From Porphyromonadaceae bacterium FC4 (GTDB lineage Bacteria > Bacteroidota > Bacteroidia > Bacteroidales > Porphyromonadaceae): a DNA stretch of 64,000 nucleotides. The stretch is from NCBI GenBank assembly GCA_900120395.1, contig LT635553.1, positions 726,254-790,253 on the forward strand, written 5' to 3'. Below, one piece after another: positions 26,751-36,742 of this stretch. The notes below the pieces were generated by a model, which saw nothing but the letters and a program-made list of their open reading frames with translations, ran no database searches and was not told where the DNA came from. Within the stretch, counting starts at the first letter, position 1, and every line of letters starts with the position of its first letter. The position numbers and the translations under genes are program-made.

Positions 26751-28295
26751 TTAATTTAAACGCTTGTCCTTCTCAACCTTAGTGGGAAGAGGCCATACAT
26801 AGTCTGATAAGGTCATGGAGACCTCTGCACCATACCAGTCAGAGTATGCGAAGTCTGAATCTGTGCTGCCTAGGACCTTGTTTTTTGCATGTCTCTTGTA
26901 GTAGAAGTAGATCTGACCTTCACCGATTGTCTCTCGATAAAACTCATTGTCGATATACTTCTGTAGTTCTTCCTTGGACGAGACAGAGTTATTACTAATC
27001 TTGACACAGTTTCTGTGTTCGCGGATAATGTTTACATACCCAAGTCCTTCGGCTAAGCTGGTACATGTCTCAGCTGCGATCAGGTATATCTCACTTATCC
27101 GAAGCAGTGGTATCATGTAGCGTCTTGTATCGGTGGTCTGGATGTCTTTGTATTTGTTGAAAAACAGCGCTTCATGCTCTTTTGTAGCTCCTGATTCTTG
27201 ATTTTCTTCAATTTTTGACACCTCCCACATTTCCGTACGTCTCAAGTCGTTCAGCTCATCAAAGAACCAGTTGATTTTGGAGGCTTTATTGCCATCCTCC
27301 ATGGTCTTTCCTGCAAAGGTCAATGCACTGGAGTAGCTTGTTGTGTTCTTGAATAGGCTGTTGTATAGATTCACTCTTTTTAGATTATACAAACTGAAAA
27401 TCACTTCCGAGGAAAAGATCAAGTCGGGATTGGTAGACGTTTGTATGTCTGCTTTGGGAGTCCAGTCAAAGGTTTTTTTCTCCTCTACTTCGGTAATCAT
27501 TGCTTTTGCCGTTGCGTAGGCCTTCGCTTGGTCTCCTTTCCATAAATAGGCTCTTGCCAAGAGCCCCTGTATCGCATAGTAATTTAGACGGAACTGTCGG
27601 TAGCGAAAGTCTGCCGTTTCGTTGGGATCTTCAGAATCACTATTCAGCACACCATCTGTTCGTATTACGTCGTCTTTCAAGAGCTCGGAAGCATCAGTGA
27701 GGTCTTTTATTACTTTATTTACGATTTCCTCAGCTGAAAGTAAGGGTTGAATCGTCTTGTCGGTTGTAGCCTGATAAGGAATGGTAATTGTAGATTTTGA
27801 CTCCTCTGTATAGATCGGTCCATAGAGGCGTAGTAAATCAAAGTGTAGCATCGCTCTCAGGGCTAAGGCCTCTCCTTTTACGTACGGGTAGTAGTTTGGA
27901 AATAGCGTGCTCTTTTCTTCGTCGCTTTTTTCCAGTAGTACATTCAGGTTTGCAATAAGCTTGTACAGTCCTGTCCAAAGGGATCCAGAGGCGCTTTCGA
28001 ATGTCTCATCTTCAAAGTCGTAACTGAAGTATGGATGGTAACTATGTGTTGACCCGATGTTGTATAGCTTTGCCATGACATCTATAGTGCCCATAGAGAG
28101 TGTTGAGCCATAGTAGGTGTTTAGGTCTGTATATACCCCATTGAGCACGGATTTATAACCTTCATTGGTCTCAAAGAGCTTATCCTCTAATATAGAGTCC
28201 TCCAGATCCACGGCCAACCAAGCATTGCACGAAACGGTTGTGAGGGAAAGGATGCTTAAAGCTACAAGAAGAGCTATCGTTTTATTGTTTTTCAT
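26751..28295 (-). CDS. SusD/RagB-family nutrient-binding outer membrane lipoprotein
   Basis: Surface lid of a SusCD transporter. The 514-residue protein has a lipoprotein signal (TTVSC then NAWLAVDLED), the SusD opening with LFETNEGYKSVLNGVYTDL, TPR-like helices (GEALALRAMLHFDLLRLYGPI, GLLARAYLWKGD) and the conserved C-terminal ending in YVWPLPTKVEKD. Length is normal. It is paired with the SusC gene 21 bases upstream. The nutrient cannot be read from sequence; no glycosidase is in the operon, so a peptide or other non-glycan substrate is possible, in line with RagAB of P. gingivalis. Confidence 0.93.
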   Translation of the reverse strand: MKNNKTIALLVALSILSLTTVSCNAWLAVDLEDSILEDKLFETNEGYKSVLNGVYTDLNTYYGSTLSMGTIDVMAKLYNIGSTHSYHPYFSYDFEDETFESASGSLWTGLYKLIANLNVLLEKSDEEKSTLFPNYYPYVKGEALALRAMLHFDLLRLYGPIYTEESKSTITIPYQATTDKTIQPLLSAEEIVNKVIKDLTDASELLKDDVIRTDGVLNSDSEDPNETADFRYRQFRLNYYAIQGLLARAYLWKGDQAKAYATAKAMITEVEEKKTFDWTPKADIQTSTNPDLIFSSEVIFSLYNLKRVNLYNSLFKNTTSYSSALTFAGKTMEDGNKASKINWFFDELNDLRRTEMWEVSKIEENQESGATKEHEALFFNKYKDIQTTDTRRYMIPLLRISEIYLIAAETCTSLAEGLGYVNIIREHRNCVKISNNSVSSKEELQKYIDNEFYRETIGEGQIYFYYKRHAKNKVLGSTDSDFAYSDWYGAEVSMTLSDYVWPLPTKVEKDKRLN

Positions 28296-28316
28296 GATTT
28301 CAAAAGCATTAAGTGG

Positions 28317-31300
28317 TTAGAAGCGCAATCCAATTGATGCTGAAGCAGAGCGCTGAAATGGATAAGTAAGACCACGCTCCTCTTTAACCGTAGAAATGCG
28401 GAAAACGTCATTCATGTATATTCTAAAATTCAATGAAGAAAGCCCTATGCTTTGCATCCACTTGGCTGTCGTGGTTTCATAACTTATATAGATGGACTTG
28501 CACTCAAACGTGTTGTCATCCTGGATAAACCTTGAGGAGATTTTGGTACGAGTCGTATCATCTATTCTCTTGAACTTTGCTACATCACCAGGTTTTTGCC
28601 AGCGATCGTATAATGCACGGGCATCTTGATTGTACTTCAGAGATGTCTCTGAGATATTTTCGACTTTGCTCAACAAAGTATTCAATACGATCTGCGCACC
28701 CCATCGATAACGGAAGTTCATCCCCAGCCCCCAACTTTTGTAACGTAAAATGGAGCCGATATTGCCGTCTAAGTCCGGCGTGAGATCGCCACATAAAACC
28801 TCTTCTTTGTTGTCCCACTCATAAGTGTAGGTGCCGTCTTTCCTTATAAATACTTCGTTACCGCTTATTGGGTCGATGCCTGCAGATTTTACAGCCCATA
28901 GTGCTGTCGTACTGGCACCATCATAGTAACGTACAAGGGTTTGGTTCGTACGACCTTCTTCATTCCATTTGTCCAGTAGGCTGCCAATCTTGTCATATTT
29001 GGTCCGGGTGTTCAGCATGTTTGCTGATAGAGTCCACCTCCAGTCATTATTGCGCAGCACGTCGTAGCGTACCGTGAGAGAGAGGCTCTTGTTTTTGGTG
29101 GCACCTATGTTCATTGGGATAAATGATGTGCCGGTAGAGGTGGGTTGGTCAATCGTCAATACGATAGGGTCTGTGTCTTTCATTGAGTAGTCGGCAGTAA
29201 TATGCAAACGTGACTTGAACATATCTAAGTTCAAGCCGATGTTTTGATGGGTAGTGCGTTGCCACTCAAGGTTTTTATTACCCCATTGACTGACTAGCGC
29301 AGCAAGACCAAACATGTTTACATAGTTTGTATAGTAGTTGTAAACATTGTTCGCCAACCTAACATTGATGTTGTTCGTGCCTGGGTTTCCTAGAGAGTAT
29401 CTGATTTTTAGATAGTTGACAACTCCTGTTTTGTCGAACCAGCTTTCATTGTGGATGTTCCATGCAACGCCAAAGCCCCATGTGGTTGAGAATGGGTTAT
29501 TCACTCCGTAGACCGAAGCACCATCCGTGCGTAAGTTGATGTCAAATAGATAGCGGTCTGCATAGGAATAGTTCCCATTAAGATAGAAACTTGCCAATCG
29601 GCTACGACTGACGGTGGATGTTGGCTTGCCGCCATCGGGATAGCCGGTGGAAAAGTTGGGGTTGTAGAACTGATCCGATATGTAACCTTGAGCCATATAC
29701 CCGCTCGACTCCCTGTCATCCTGTGTAAGCTGCGCACCTCCTATGGCGTTGTATGTGTGTTCTCCTACCGATCCGGCATAGCTGACTAGAAGGCTCCCGT
29801 CTAGGTATGTGCTCTTGCCATTCGTACGTGAGTAAGTACCCCTCTTGAGTTGCTCGGTAGAGGTAAACATCGAAGCATAAGGGGAGTTGAATGTCGCCGA
29901 CTCATCTTTATTGACAGTCAGTCCTACTTTACCCACTACTCGTAACTGATTGATGGGGGAGTATTCAACGTTGAAGTTGTTATTGAGTGTGAGCTGGTTG
30001 CTTCCGTCGAAACTTTTTTGTTCAAAGTCCCACAACGGGTTATACACATACTCCGTTCCAGATATTGATTGATAGGATTCAAGTACTTTATACGCTTGAC
30101 CATTTTCGTCACGCTTTGCGTAATAAGGGTTCGCATTTGCAAACTGGCTAAAAGGAACAGTGTTGTTGTCAGCCTTGGTGTGGTAGATGTTTGTTTGGTT
30201 GGAGAAGTTGAACCTATTCAGACGATAGCTTAAGTTCACTGAACCATCCAAGTTCTGACGATCCGAGCCCTTCATCACACCTTGGGTGTTTTTGAAGCGT
30301 AGGGTCAGCCCATAGCGAAATGCCGAATCACCACCCTCTGCATTGACTGAGTGGTCGTGTGTGAAAGCAGTACGTAGAGGTTCCTTCAGCCAGTATGAGT
30401 TCAGACCTGCTATGACATTTCGCATACGTGAATAGTAAAGATCACGTTGACCGTCCAAAAGTATCTCTCCATTCTCATCCAAAGAACCATAATATCCGGA
30501 GAGCTTCTCAAATTGTAACTTTTCTGAAGCAGTCATCATGTTGTAATCGCTCAAGTCCGGCCATGCAACTTGAAAATTACCATTGTAGCTGAATCTGAGC
30601 TTGCCCGGTTCCGGCTTTTTGGTCTCTACGACGATCACACCATTTGCTGCCTTTGCGCCATAGATAGCGGTTGAGGCAGCATCCTTCAAGATGGTAATGC
30701 TCTCTATTCTATCCATGCTCATATCGCTGATACGTGCCAGGGTAGTTTCAAAGCCATCAAGGATGAACAGAGGCTGGTCAGGATTAGACTCGTAGGTGTC
30801 TGTTAGTCCATTGATACTGATTGTGCCATTGATGTTTATGTCAGCCAAAGCATTGGGGTTTGCCCCCATCAAGTTATTTTCAAGAATAGAAAATGAAGGG
30901 TCTATTACGCTCAACCCCTGCAAGATATTTTGGTTGCCTGCTTCTTTTAGTTTTTCGGTGGAGTACGTTATGGCAGATCCGGTAAAGCTCTCAGTGTTTC
31001 GGGTATAGATGCCCGTTACGACTAACTGATCTAGCATGGTAGCGTCCTCTTCGAGGCGTACCTTTAGTTTGTTAGTGTTCTGGACATAAACTTCCTGGGT
31101 CTTCATGCCTATGTAGGAGAACTCCAAGGTGAACTTACCCTCCGGCATCGATATTTTGAAATTACCATCGAGATCAGTAGTAGTTCCAACAATGGGTTTT
31201 GACCCTTTTACTACTACTTTCACTCCAAAGAGGGGTAGGTCTTCCGAATCAACCACAACACCTGAGTACATAACTATCTTCTGTTGAGAAGATTGGTTCG

Positions 31301-31439
31301 AATTGCCATTGGTTGAGGATTGTGCAACCGTAGTGAAAGATATCAACAGACAGCACAATGTGTTGAGTAATCTTAAATTTACTTTTCTCAAGCAATTAAA
31401 TGTCAATCCAAACCTCTTTAGAGAATTACTATCAAACAT
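28317..31439 (-). CDS. SusC/RagA-family TonB-dependent outer membrane transporter
   Basis: A protein of about 1040 residues. After a signal segment (NTLCCLLISFTTVAQS) come a carboxypeptidase-regulatory-like domain (VVVDSEDLPLFGVKVVVKG, then GTTTDLDGNF), a TonB-dependent plug (QLVVTGIYTRN, then SITILKDAASTAIYGAKAANG, the SusC hallmark) and a long beta-barrel ending in GLRF. The frame extends to 31544, but the ATG at 31439 is closer to the signal peptide and follows the promoter at 31570-31600. First gene of the four-gene operon and energised by TonB-ExbBD. Confidence 0.93.
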   Translation of the reverse strand: MFDSNSLKRFGLTFNCLRKVNLRLLNTLCCLLISFTTVAQSSTNGNSNQSSQQKIVMYSGVVVDSEDLPLFGVKVVVKGSKPIVGTTTDLDGNFKISMPEGKFTLEFSYIGMKTQEVYVQNTNKLKVRLEEDATMLDQLVVTGIYTRNTESFTGSAITYSTEKLKEAGNQNILQGLSVIDPSFSILENNLMGANPNALADININGTISINGLTDTYESNPDQPLFILDGFETTLARISDMSMDRIESITILKDAASTAIYGAKAANGVIVVETKKPEPGKLRFSYNGNFQVAWPDLSDYNMMTASEKLQFEKLSGYYGSLDENGEILLDGQRDLYYSRMRNVIAGLNSYWLKEPLRTAFTHDHSVNAEGGDSAFRYGLTLRFKNTQGVMKGSDRQNLDGSVNLSYRLNRFNFSNQTNIYHTKADNNTVPFSQFANANPYYAKRDENGQAYKVLESYQSISGTEYVYNPLWDFEQKSFDGSNQLTLNNNFNVEYSPINQLRVVGKVGLTVNKDESATFNSPYASMFTSTEQLKRGTYSRTNGKSTYLDGSLLVSYAGSVGEHTYNAIGGAQLTQDDRESSGYMAQGYISDQFYNPNFSTGYPDGGKPTSTVSRSRLASFYLNGNYSYADRYLFDINLRTDGASVYGVNNPFSTTWGFGVAWNIHNESWFDKTGVVNYLKIRYSLGNPGTNNINVRLANNVYNYYTNYVNMFGLAALVSQWGNKNLEWQRTTHQNIGLNLDMFKSRLHITADYSMKDTDPIVLTIDQPTSTGTSFIPMNIGATKNKSLSLTVRYDVLRNNDWRWTLSANMLNTRTKYDKIGSLLDKWNEEGRTNQTLVRYYDGASTTALWAVKSAGIDPISGNEVFIRKDGTYTYEWDNKEEVLCGDLTPDLDGNIGSILRYKSWGLGMNFRYRWGAQIVLNTLLSKVENISETSLKYNQDARALYDRWQKPGDVAKFKRIDDTTRTKISSRFIQDDNTFECKSIYISYETTTAKWMQSIGLSSLNFRIYMNDVFRISTVKEERGLTYPFQRSASASIGLRF

Positions 31440-31569
31440 GGGCTTGTTTTGTAAGTTAACGTTTATGGGGTTTATAATATTGATGTATGAGGTGGTAGTC
31501 AAATGAAATTCTGCTTCTAAGAAGATATGAGAATTGATCTGCAATGGTTTTGTCTACGCGTCAACTTTC

Positions 31570-31600
31570 CAAATTTAGCGAATATTTTGTAATTTTCAAA
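31570..31600 (-). promoter_or_regulatory. Promoter of the SusCD operon
   Basis: On the minus strand TTTG (31600-31597), 19 bases, then TAAATTTG (31577-31570): a full Bacteroidetes promoter match. The leader would be about 125 bases. Confidence 0.75.
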
Positions 31601-31839
31601 CATTTTGATGCTCGCCATTGGGGATAGTCGGTGCGTGCGTTTATGTCTGGTGTCGTGTCTGCAGGGCTCACGCATTTGAAGTTTAGAGGTAGTCGGTGGG
31701 AGCTAAGCATTATGACTTTACGGAGGAGGAGCCGGGCTTTATCATCAATTACGAATCAAGTACCGCATGGGTGATGAACTAAGGAAGACGACAAGGCATC
31801 AAGTTCCCCTATTTTTGCCGCTCGGGGAAAGGTGGAAAA

Positions 31840-31925
31840 TTTGACGGATAGAAGCGCAAAGTTTCCAGTAGGAAAGAAAACGATTTGACGGATAGTAGCG
31901 ATCTCTTTCCAGTAGGAAACTTTTT
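31840..31925 (+). repeat. Tandem-hairpin intergenic repeat, copy 4
   Basis: Two complete units with intact TTTCCAGTAGGAAA hairpins, between divergent SusC and serine dehydratase genes; the ~180 bases between this and the SusC promoter hold no gene. Confidence 0.9.
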
Positions 31926-32121
31926 GCGCTTACACAGTCGGCTTTCGTGGCGGCACATTCAGACACTTTTGCGAGTGGAGTCGGAGGGGTGGCTAAGCCG
32001 AGCGAAGGAAAAGGAAGAGAGGCATCCTTTTGGGGTAAAATGGGTAGCTTTGTGTGTCTGTGTGGAAGTGGACAGCCCTGCGGATAGCGTGAGGAGATTT
32101 TTTTGAAAGACATAGAGGAGT

Positions 32122-33342
32122 ATGGAGTCGATAAGAACGATATATAAGATCGGAAGCGGTCCTTCCAGTAGTCATACTATGGCACCCAAGCGTGCGGCGG
32201 AGCTCTTTGCGGCACGCTTTGACCAAAAGGAGAAGCCCCACAGTTTCAGAGTGACCCTGTACGGAGCGCTTGCTGCGACCGGCAAAGGTCACTTGACAGA
32301 TGTCGCCATCATGCATGTGCTTGAGTCGTTGGCCCCCACCGAGATCAAGTGGGAGCCTAGGACGGTGCCGACCTTTCATACCAATGGGATGAAGTTTGAG
32401 GCGCTCGCCGAGGATGGAGCGGTGCTCAACGACTGGGTGGTCTACAGCATCGGTGGCGGCTCGCTGGCAAACGAAGACTTTGACGAGAGCCGTACCGAGG
32501 AGATCTATCCACACAACACGATTACGGAGATCATGGCGTACTGCTTCAAGAACCACCTCAACTACTGGGAGTATGTCCTTCGGTACGAGACGGACGGACT
32601 AAAGGAGCACCTGGAGGAGGTGTGGGAGACCATGAAGGCATCTGTGGAGCGTGGTCTGGTGACGGATGGGATTATCCCCGGAGGACTCAACCTCAGGCGC
32701 AAAGCGGGTGAGTATCTGATCCGCTCCAAGACGTACAGCAAGAACGTCAAGTCGCGCGGGCTGGTCTATGCCTATGCTCTGGCAGTGGCGGAGGAAAATG
32801 CTTGCGGTGGAGTGGTGAGTACGGCACCTACGTGTGGTTCGTCCGGAGTGCTCCCGGCTGTCCTCTACCACCTCAAGACCTCGAGAGACTTTCCGATTCG
32901 GTCGATCCTGAGGGCTCTCGCCACAGCGGCACTGTTTGGAAACGTGGCGCGCACCAATGCCTCTATCTCCGGAGCTGAGGTGGGGTGTCAGGGTGAGGTG
33001 GGTGTAGCGTGCTCGATGGCGGCAGCGGCAGCCAACCAGCTTTTTGGTGGCAGTCTCAACCAGATTGAGTATGCTGCCGAGATGGGCCTTGAGCACCACC
33101 TAGGCTTGACTTGCGACCCGGTGTGTGGTCTGGTGCAGATTCCCTGTATGGAGCGAAATGCCTTCGCTGCAGCCAGAGCACTGGATGCCAATACGTATGC
33201 TACGTTTTCGGACGGTTTTCACAGAGTAAGCTTTGACCAAGTGATCGAGGTCATGAAGCAGACCGGGCATGACCTACCCAGTCTCTACAAGGAAACCTCT
33301 GAGGGAGGTCTGGCAACATCCTATACCCATCTCAAGGGGTGA
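32122..33342 (+). CDS. sdaA: L-serine ammonia-lyase (iron-sulfur, single chain)
   Basis: Deaminates L-serine to pyruvate and ammonia, part of amino-acid fermentation. The 406-residue protein is the fused beta-alpha form: N-terminal IGPSSSHT-like motif (IGSGPSSSHTMAPKRA), and the C-terminal catalytic region with STAPTCGSSGVLP and GLTCDPVCGLVQIPCMERN, whose cysteines bind the 4Fe-4S cluster. Somewhat shorter than E. coli SdaA but normal for the Bacteroidetes form. Stands alone downstream of repeat copy 4. Confidence 0.93.
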   Translation: MESIRTIYKIGSGPSSSHTMAPKRAAELFAARFDQKEKPHSFRVTLYGALAATGKGHLTDVAIMHVLESLAPTEIKWEPRTVPTFHTNGMKFEALAEDGAVLNDWVVYSIGGGSLANEDFDESRTEEIYPHNTITEIMAYCFKNHLNYWEYVLRYETDGLKEHLEEVWETMKASVERGLVTDGIIPGGLNLRRKAGEYLIRSKTYSKNVKSRGLVYAYALAVAEENACGGVVSTAPTCGSSGVLPAVLYHLKTSRDFPIRSILRALATAALFGNVARTNASISGAEVGCQGEVGVACSMAAAAANQLFGGSLNQIEYAAEMGLEHHLGLTCDPVCGLVQIPCMERNAFAAARALDANTYATFSDGFHRVSFDQVIEVMKQTGHDLPSLYKETSEGGLATSYTHLKG

Positions 33343-33415
33343 GGTGAAGAAGTGTATCGGTACACTTTTGTGGTATGCCGTGTGATCGTTGATTTTTGAG
33401 ATATTCTTCCAACCT

Positions 33416-34138
33416 ATGCCTGTTATTACTTCATCCAGTATCCTGAGTGACGTTGTCCTCGAAAACACCTCTATACTCCCGATGCTCAACCGCTTTGGGA
33501 TCAAGCTTGGGCTCGGTGACGCCACGGTGCAAGAGGTGTGCAATGCTCACGGTATCGATATGAGCTTCTTTTTGCATATCGCCAATAGCTATCTACAGCC
33601 CGGCTATACCGGACGGCTGAAGCTTTCTCCCGGGCATATCTCTCTGGTCGTTGACTATCTGGAGAGTGCCAATAACTACTACCTCCACTCACAGCTCCCC
33701 AATGTCCGGGTCCATCTTCTCTCGTTTGTGAAACGTAGCGGGGGAGACAGCCCGATCATTGAGAGTATTCCGCGTATCCTCGCCAAGCTGGAGGAGACGC
33801 TCCAGGAGCGGATCCATAGGGACCAAGAAGAGTTGTTCCCAAAGTTCAGGACACTTGCGCTACAGCTGGGTGCCGACATACAGACCCTCACGCTCGAGCA
33901 CCGTACTCCCGTGCACGATGAGGACGGCGACAGACTGGAGAACATAGTCGCAGACGTCATGCAGGTACTCATTCGGCATATCAGGGGAAACTTTGACGAC
34001 AATCTCCTGCACGGGGTGATCTATAGCCTACAGATGCTGCGAAATGATCTGTCGAGTAACAATCGTCTGCGCAGACGTGTCTTTGTGCCCATGTTGGCTG
34101 CCATGCAAGAGCAGCTGGATAAAACGACTCGGGGATGA
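33416..34138 (+). CDS. Hemerythrin/RIC-like protein with degenerate iron ligands
   Basis: A 240-residue cytoplasmic protein with the layout of the RIC (YtfE/ScdA) di-iron family: an N-terminal ScdA_N-like segment (SDVVLENTSILPMLNRFGIK, then ATVQEVCNAHGID) and a four-helix bundle with IHRDQEELFPKF and TLEHRTPVHDEDGD. Two things are odd. The cysteine pair expected after the FGI segment is missing (LGLGD). The last helix, where RIC proteins have H and E ligands before FP, reads NNRLRRRVFVP. So iron binding may be partial or lost, suggesting a sensor rather than a repair enzyme. I chose the ATG at 33416 (MPVITSS); the frame opens at 33389. Its stop overlaps the next gene by ATGA. Confidence 0.75.
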   Translation: MPVITSSSILSDVVLENTSILPMLNRFGIKLGLGDATVQEVCNAHGIDMSFFLHIANSYLQPGYTGRLKLSPGHISLVVDYLESANNYYLHSQLPNVRVHLLSFVKRSGGDSPIIESIPRILAKLEETLQERIHRDQEELFPKFRTLALQLGADIQTLTLEHRTPVHDEDGDRLENIVADVMQVLIRHIRGNFDDNLLHGVIYSLQMLRNDLSSNNRLRRRVFVPMLAAMQEQLDKTTRG

Positions 34139-34743
34139 ATGCACGAACCACTCATGTCGCTCTCATCACCGGTGATACGCTCCATCTGCTGGGGCTACGT
34201 GAGATCCTCAAGCAGCAGAGAGATGGGATGGTGACGATTGACCACTTCGGCTCTTTTGATGAGTTCAAAAACAGCGGAGCCGATGACTGTGATATCCTCT
34301 ATGTAGAGGACACAATCCTGGCTCTCAATAGCGACTTTTTTCGAGGAAAACGCTGCTACGTCATTCCAATTATTTCCGGGGTAAGCCCCCAAGAGGTACC
34401 GCTCGAGTCAGATGGAGCACAGGTCTATATCCACCCCAGATGGGACTATGCCACTCTCGAGGCAACCATCAAAGCATCCTTTAGGGCGAGCCACGTGATC
34501 AAGGAGTCAACGGCGGAGAAGGGGCTGTCGGCTCGCGAGGAGGAAGTGCTCAAGGAGGTTGCACGCGGGCTGACCAACAAAGAAATTGCCGATACTCTGA
34601 ACATCAGCATGAATACCGTCATGAGTCATCGAAAAAACATTACCGCCAAGCTCAATATCAAGACCGTGTCCGGTCTCACCTTTTATGCCCTGATGAATAA
34701 CCTTATCTCCGGTGAGGAGGTAGTCGAGCGGGCATCAGACTGA
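34135..34743 (+). CDS. LuxR/GerE-type transcriptional regulator with atypical receiver
   Basis: A 202-residue regulator with a C-terminal GerE helix-turn-helix (LSAREEEVLKEVARGLTNKE, then LNISMNTVMSHRKNI, residues ~130-190). The N-terminal ~120 residues look like a receiver domain, but the position of the phosphorylated aspartate (after CDILYV) is E58, a natural phospho-mimic, so it is probably not controlled by a kinase. The four-base ATGA overlap with the hemerythrin-like gene implies that the two act together, perhaps as a redox or nitric-oxide responsive unit (inference). Confidence 0.85.
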   Translation: MNARTTHVALITGDTLHLLGLREILKQQRDGMVTIDHFGSFDEFKNSGADDCDILYVEDTILALNSDFFRGKRCYVIPIISGVSPQEVPLESDGAQVYIHPRWDYATLEATIKASFRASHVIKESTAEKGLSAREEEVLKEVARGLTNKEIADTLNISMNTVMSHRKNITAKLNIKTVSGLTFYALMNNLISGEEVVERASD

Positions 34744-34746
34744 CCT

Positions 34747-36648
34747 ATGCTATCACTCAATAACGTATCGGTCTCCTTTGGCGCCACGCCGCTCTTCAGT
34801 GACCTTTCTTTCCAAGTAAGTCCGCGCGAGCGGATCGCTCTTGCCGGGCGCAATGGATCCGGCAAGACCACCTTGCTCAATATCATTGCGGGCCTCCGTG
34901 AGCCAACGTCAGGTACCCTCTCGTTCCCAAAAGACGCCTCCATCGGTTACTTACCACAGCATATGCTGGTGAAGGATCACCTGACTGTACGTGACGAAGC
35001 TCGCAAGGCTTTTGCTAGCGGAGAAGGGCTCAAGCAGCATGTCAACCGGCTGAGCGAAGAGATTGCCCACCGAACGGACTACGAGAGTGCAGAGTATCTG
35101 GAGCTGGTACAGCGTCTCGCCAATGCATCCGAGCTATTGGCACTGTACAATCCGGAGCAGCAGGAGGCAGAGCTGGAGCGTACCCTCAAGGGGTTGGGCT
35201 TCGAGCAAAATGATCTGGACCGACCCACGGCAGAGTTTAGCGGTGGATGGCGCATGCGCATAGAGCTTGCCAAGATCCTGCTTGCCCGCCCCGATCTCCT
35301 GCTCCTCGACGAGCCTACGAACCACTTGGATATGGAGTCTATCGTGTGGCTCGAAACCTTTGTCAGGGAGACGCATGCAGCGGTTATTTTGGTGAGCCAC
35401 GACAGACGTTTCCTGGACAACACCACCTCTCGGACCATCGAGCTCTCCCTCGGACACGCGCACGACTACAAGGTCAACTACTCCCACTATGAGGAGCTGA
35501 GGCAGGAGCGGTACGAGCAGCAGTTGAGGGCGTACGAAAACCAACAAAAGCTCATCAAGGACACCGAGGACTTCATCGAGCGCTTTAGGTACAAGGCCAC
35601 CAAAGCTGTCCAGGTACAGTCGCGCATCAAGCAGCTGGAGAAGCTGGAGCGGGTGGAGGTGGATCAGTTGGACCGAAAGAGCATCCACTTCACATTCCCC
35701 ACGACCGTGCAGAGCGGGGCATACCCTCTCGTGGTGAAGGACCTTCGCCTGGCATACGACGAGCACGTCGTCCTGGATGGCATAGACCTGACCGTTGAGC
35801 GCGGCGACAAAATCGCGCTGGTCGGAAAGAATGGCTCCGGCAAGACCACCTTTGTGCGGGGAGTGCTGGGGGAGATCCCTCATGATGGTGTAGTAAAGCT
35901 GGGGCATCAGGTCGAGATTGCCTACTTTGCGCAAAATGAAGCGACGCTTCTCGATCCCGAAAAAACGATCTTTCAGACCATAGATGATGTGGCAGTGGGG
36001 GATATACGGACGAAGATCAACGATATTCTGGGCGCATTTATGTTCGGCGGTGAGGTCTCTGAGAAAAAAGTGAGTGTGCTGAGCGGTGGCGAGCGCAGCC
36101 GTCTCGCCATGATCCGCCTCCTGCTCTCGCCCTCCAACCTCTTGATCCTGGACGAGCCCACCAATCATCTCGACCTGAGCAGCAAGGCTGTGCTGAAGGA
36201 AGCGATCCAAAAGTATGAGGGGACGGTGCTGATCGTGAGCCACGATCGCGACTTCTTGGATGGATTAGTGGACAAGGTGTTTGAGTTCAGAGGCGGGCAG
36301 GTGGTCAACCACCTTGGAGGGATGGAGGAGTACGAGCGCAAGCTGCAGCTCAAAGAGGTCGCAGAGGACAAGGAAGTGGCGGACCCCGAAAGTTCTACCA
36401 AAGTCTCCACCGGTCAGCTCGCCTACCGTGAGCAAAAAGAGCAGCAACGGCAGGAGCGACAACGGAAACAACTCATCGAAAAGCTGGAAGCAGAGATCGC
36501 TGCGTGTGAGAAAAAGCAGAGCGAGATCGAGCAAACCTTGGCAGCCGGTACTGCCTCTCCGGATCTCCTGCAGCAGTACGCCGAGCTGAGTGAGCAGCTC
36601 GAAAAACTGATGGCGGAGTGGGAGAGTGCGTACGATACCGTGTCTTAG
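34747..36648 (+). CDS. ABC-F family ATPase (ribosome-associated, Uup/EttA-like)
   Basis: A soluble 633-residue protein with two ABC domains and no membrane part. Walker A motifs GRNGSGKTT (~residue 36) and GKNGSGKTT, signature motifs FSGGWRMRIELAKIL and LSGGERSRLAMIRLL, two LDEPTNHLD Walker B boxes, the interdomain linker with HYEELRQERYEQQL, and a C-terminal coiled coil (EKLEAEIAACEKKQ) as in Uup. Such proteins act on ribosomes in translation rather than as transporters. Starts 3 bases after the LuxR stop, probably co-transcribed. Confidence 0.92.
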   Translation: MLSLNNVSVSFGATPLFSDLSFQVSPRERIALAGRNGSGKTTLLNIIAGLREPTSGTLSFPKDASIGYLPQHMLVKDHLTVRDEARKAFASGEGLKQHVNRLSEEIAHRTDYESAEYLELVQRLANASELLALYNPEQQEAELERTLKGLGFEQNDLDRPTAEFSGGWRMRIELAKILLARPDLLLLDEPTNHLDMESIVWLETFVRETHAAVILVSHDRRFLDNTTSRTIELSLGHAHDYKVNYSHYEELRQERYEQQLRAYENQQKLIKDTEDFIERFRYKATKAVQVQSRIKQLEKLERVEVDQLDRKSIHFTFPTTVQSGAYPLVVKDLRLAYDEHVVLDGIDLTVERGDKIALVGKNGSGKTTFVRGVLGEIPHDGVVKLGHQVEIAYFAQNEATLLDPEKTIFQTIDDVAVGDIRTKINDILGAFMFGGEVSEKKVSVLSGGERSRLAMIRLLLSPSNLLILDEPTNHLDLSSKAVLKEAIQKYEGTVLIVSHDRDFLDGLVDKVFEFRGGQVVNHLGGMEEYERKLQLKEVAEDKEVADPESSTKVSTGQLAYREQKEQQRQERQRKQLIEKLEAEIAACEKKQSEIEQTLAAGTASPDLLQQYAELSEQLEKLMAEWESAYDTVS

Positions 36649-36742
36649 CAAGCGGTTCGGACATGCATGCGATCTCCTAAACACCTCAAAGCGAGGGGGC
36701 GTCGTATGTCCTTGGTAAACAGATAGATATAGTAGACAAAAA

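Noticed and set aside
35134-36243. 369-codon minus-strand frame opposite the ABC-F gene
   Set aside because: Shadow of a confidently assigned gene; low-complexity Leu/His-rich translation.
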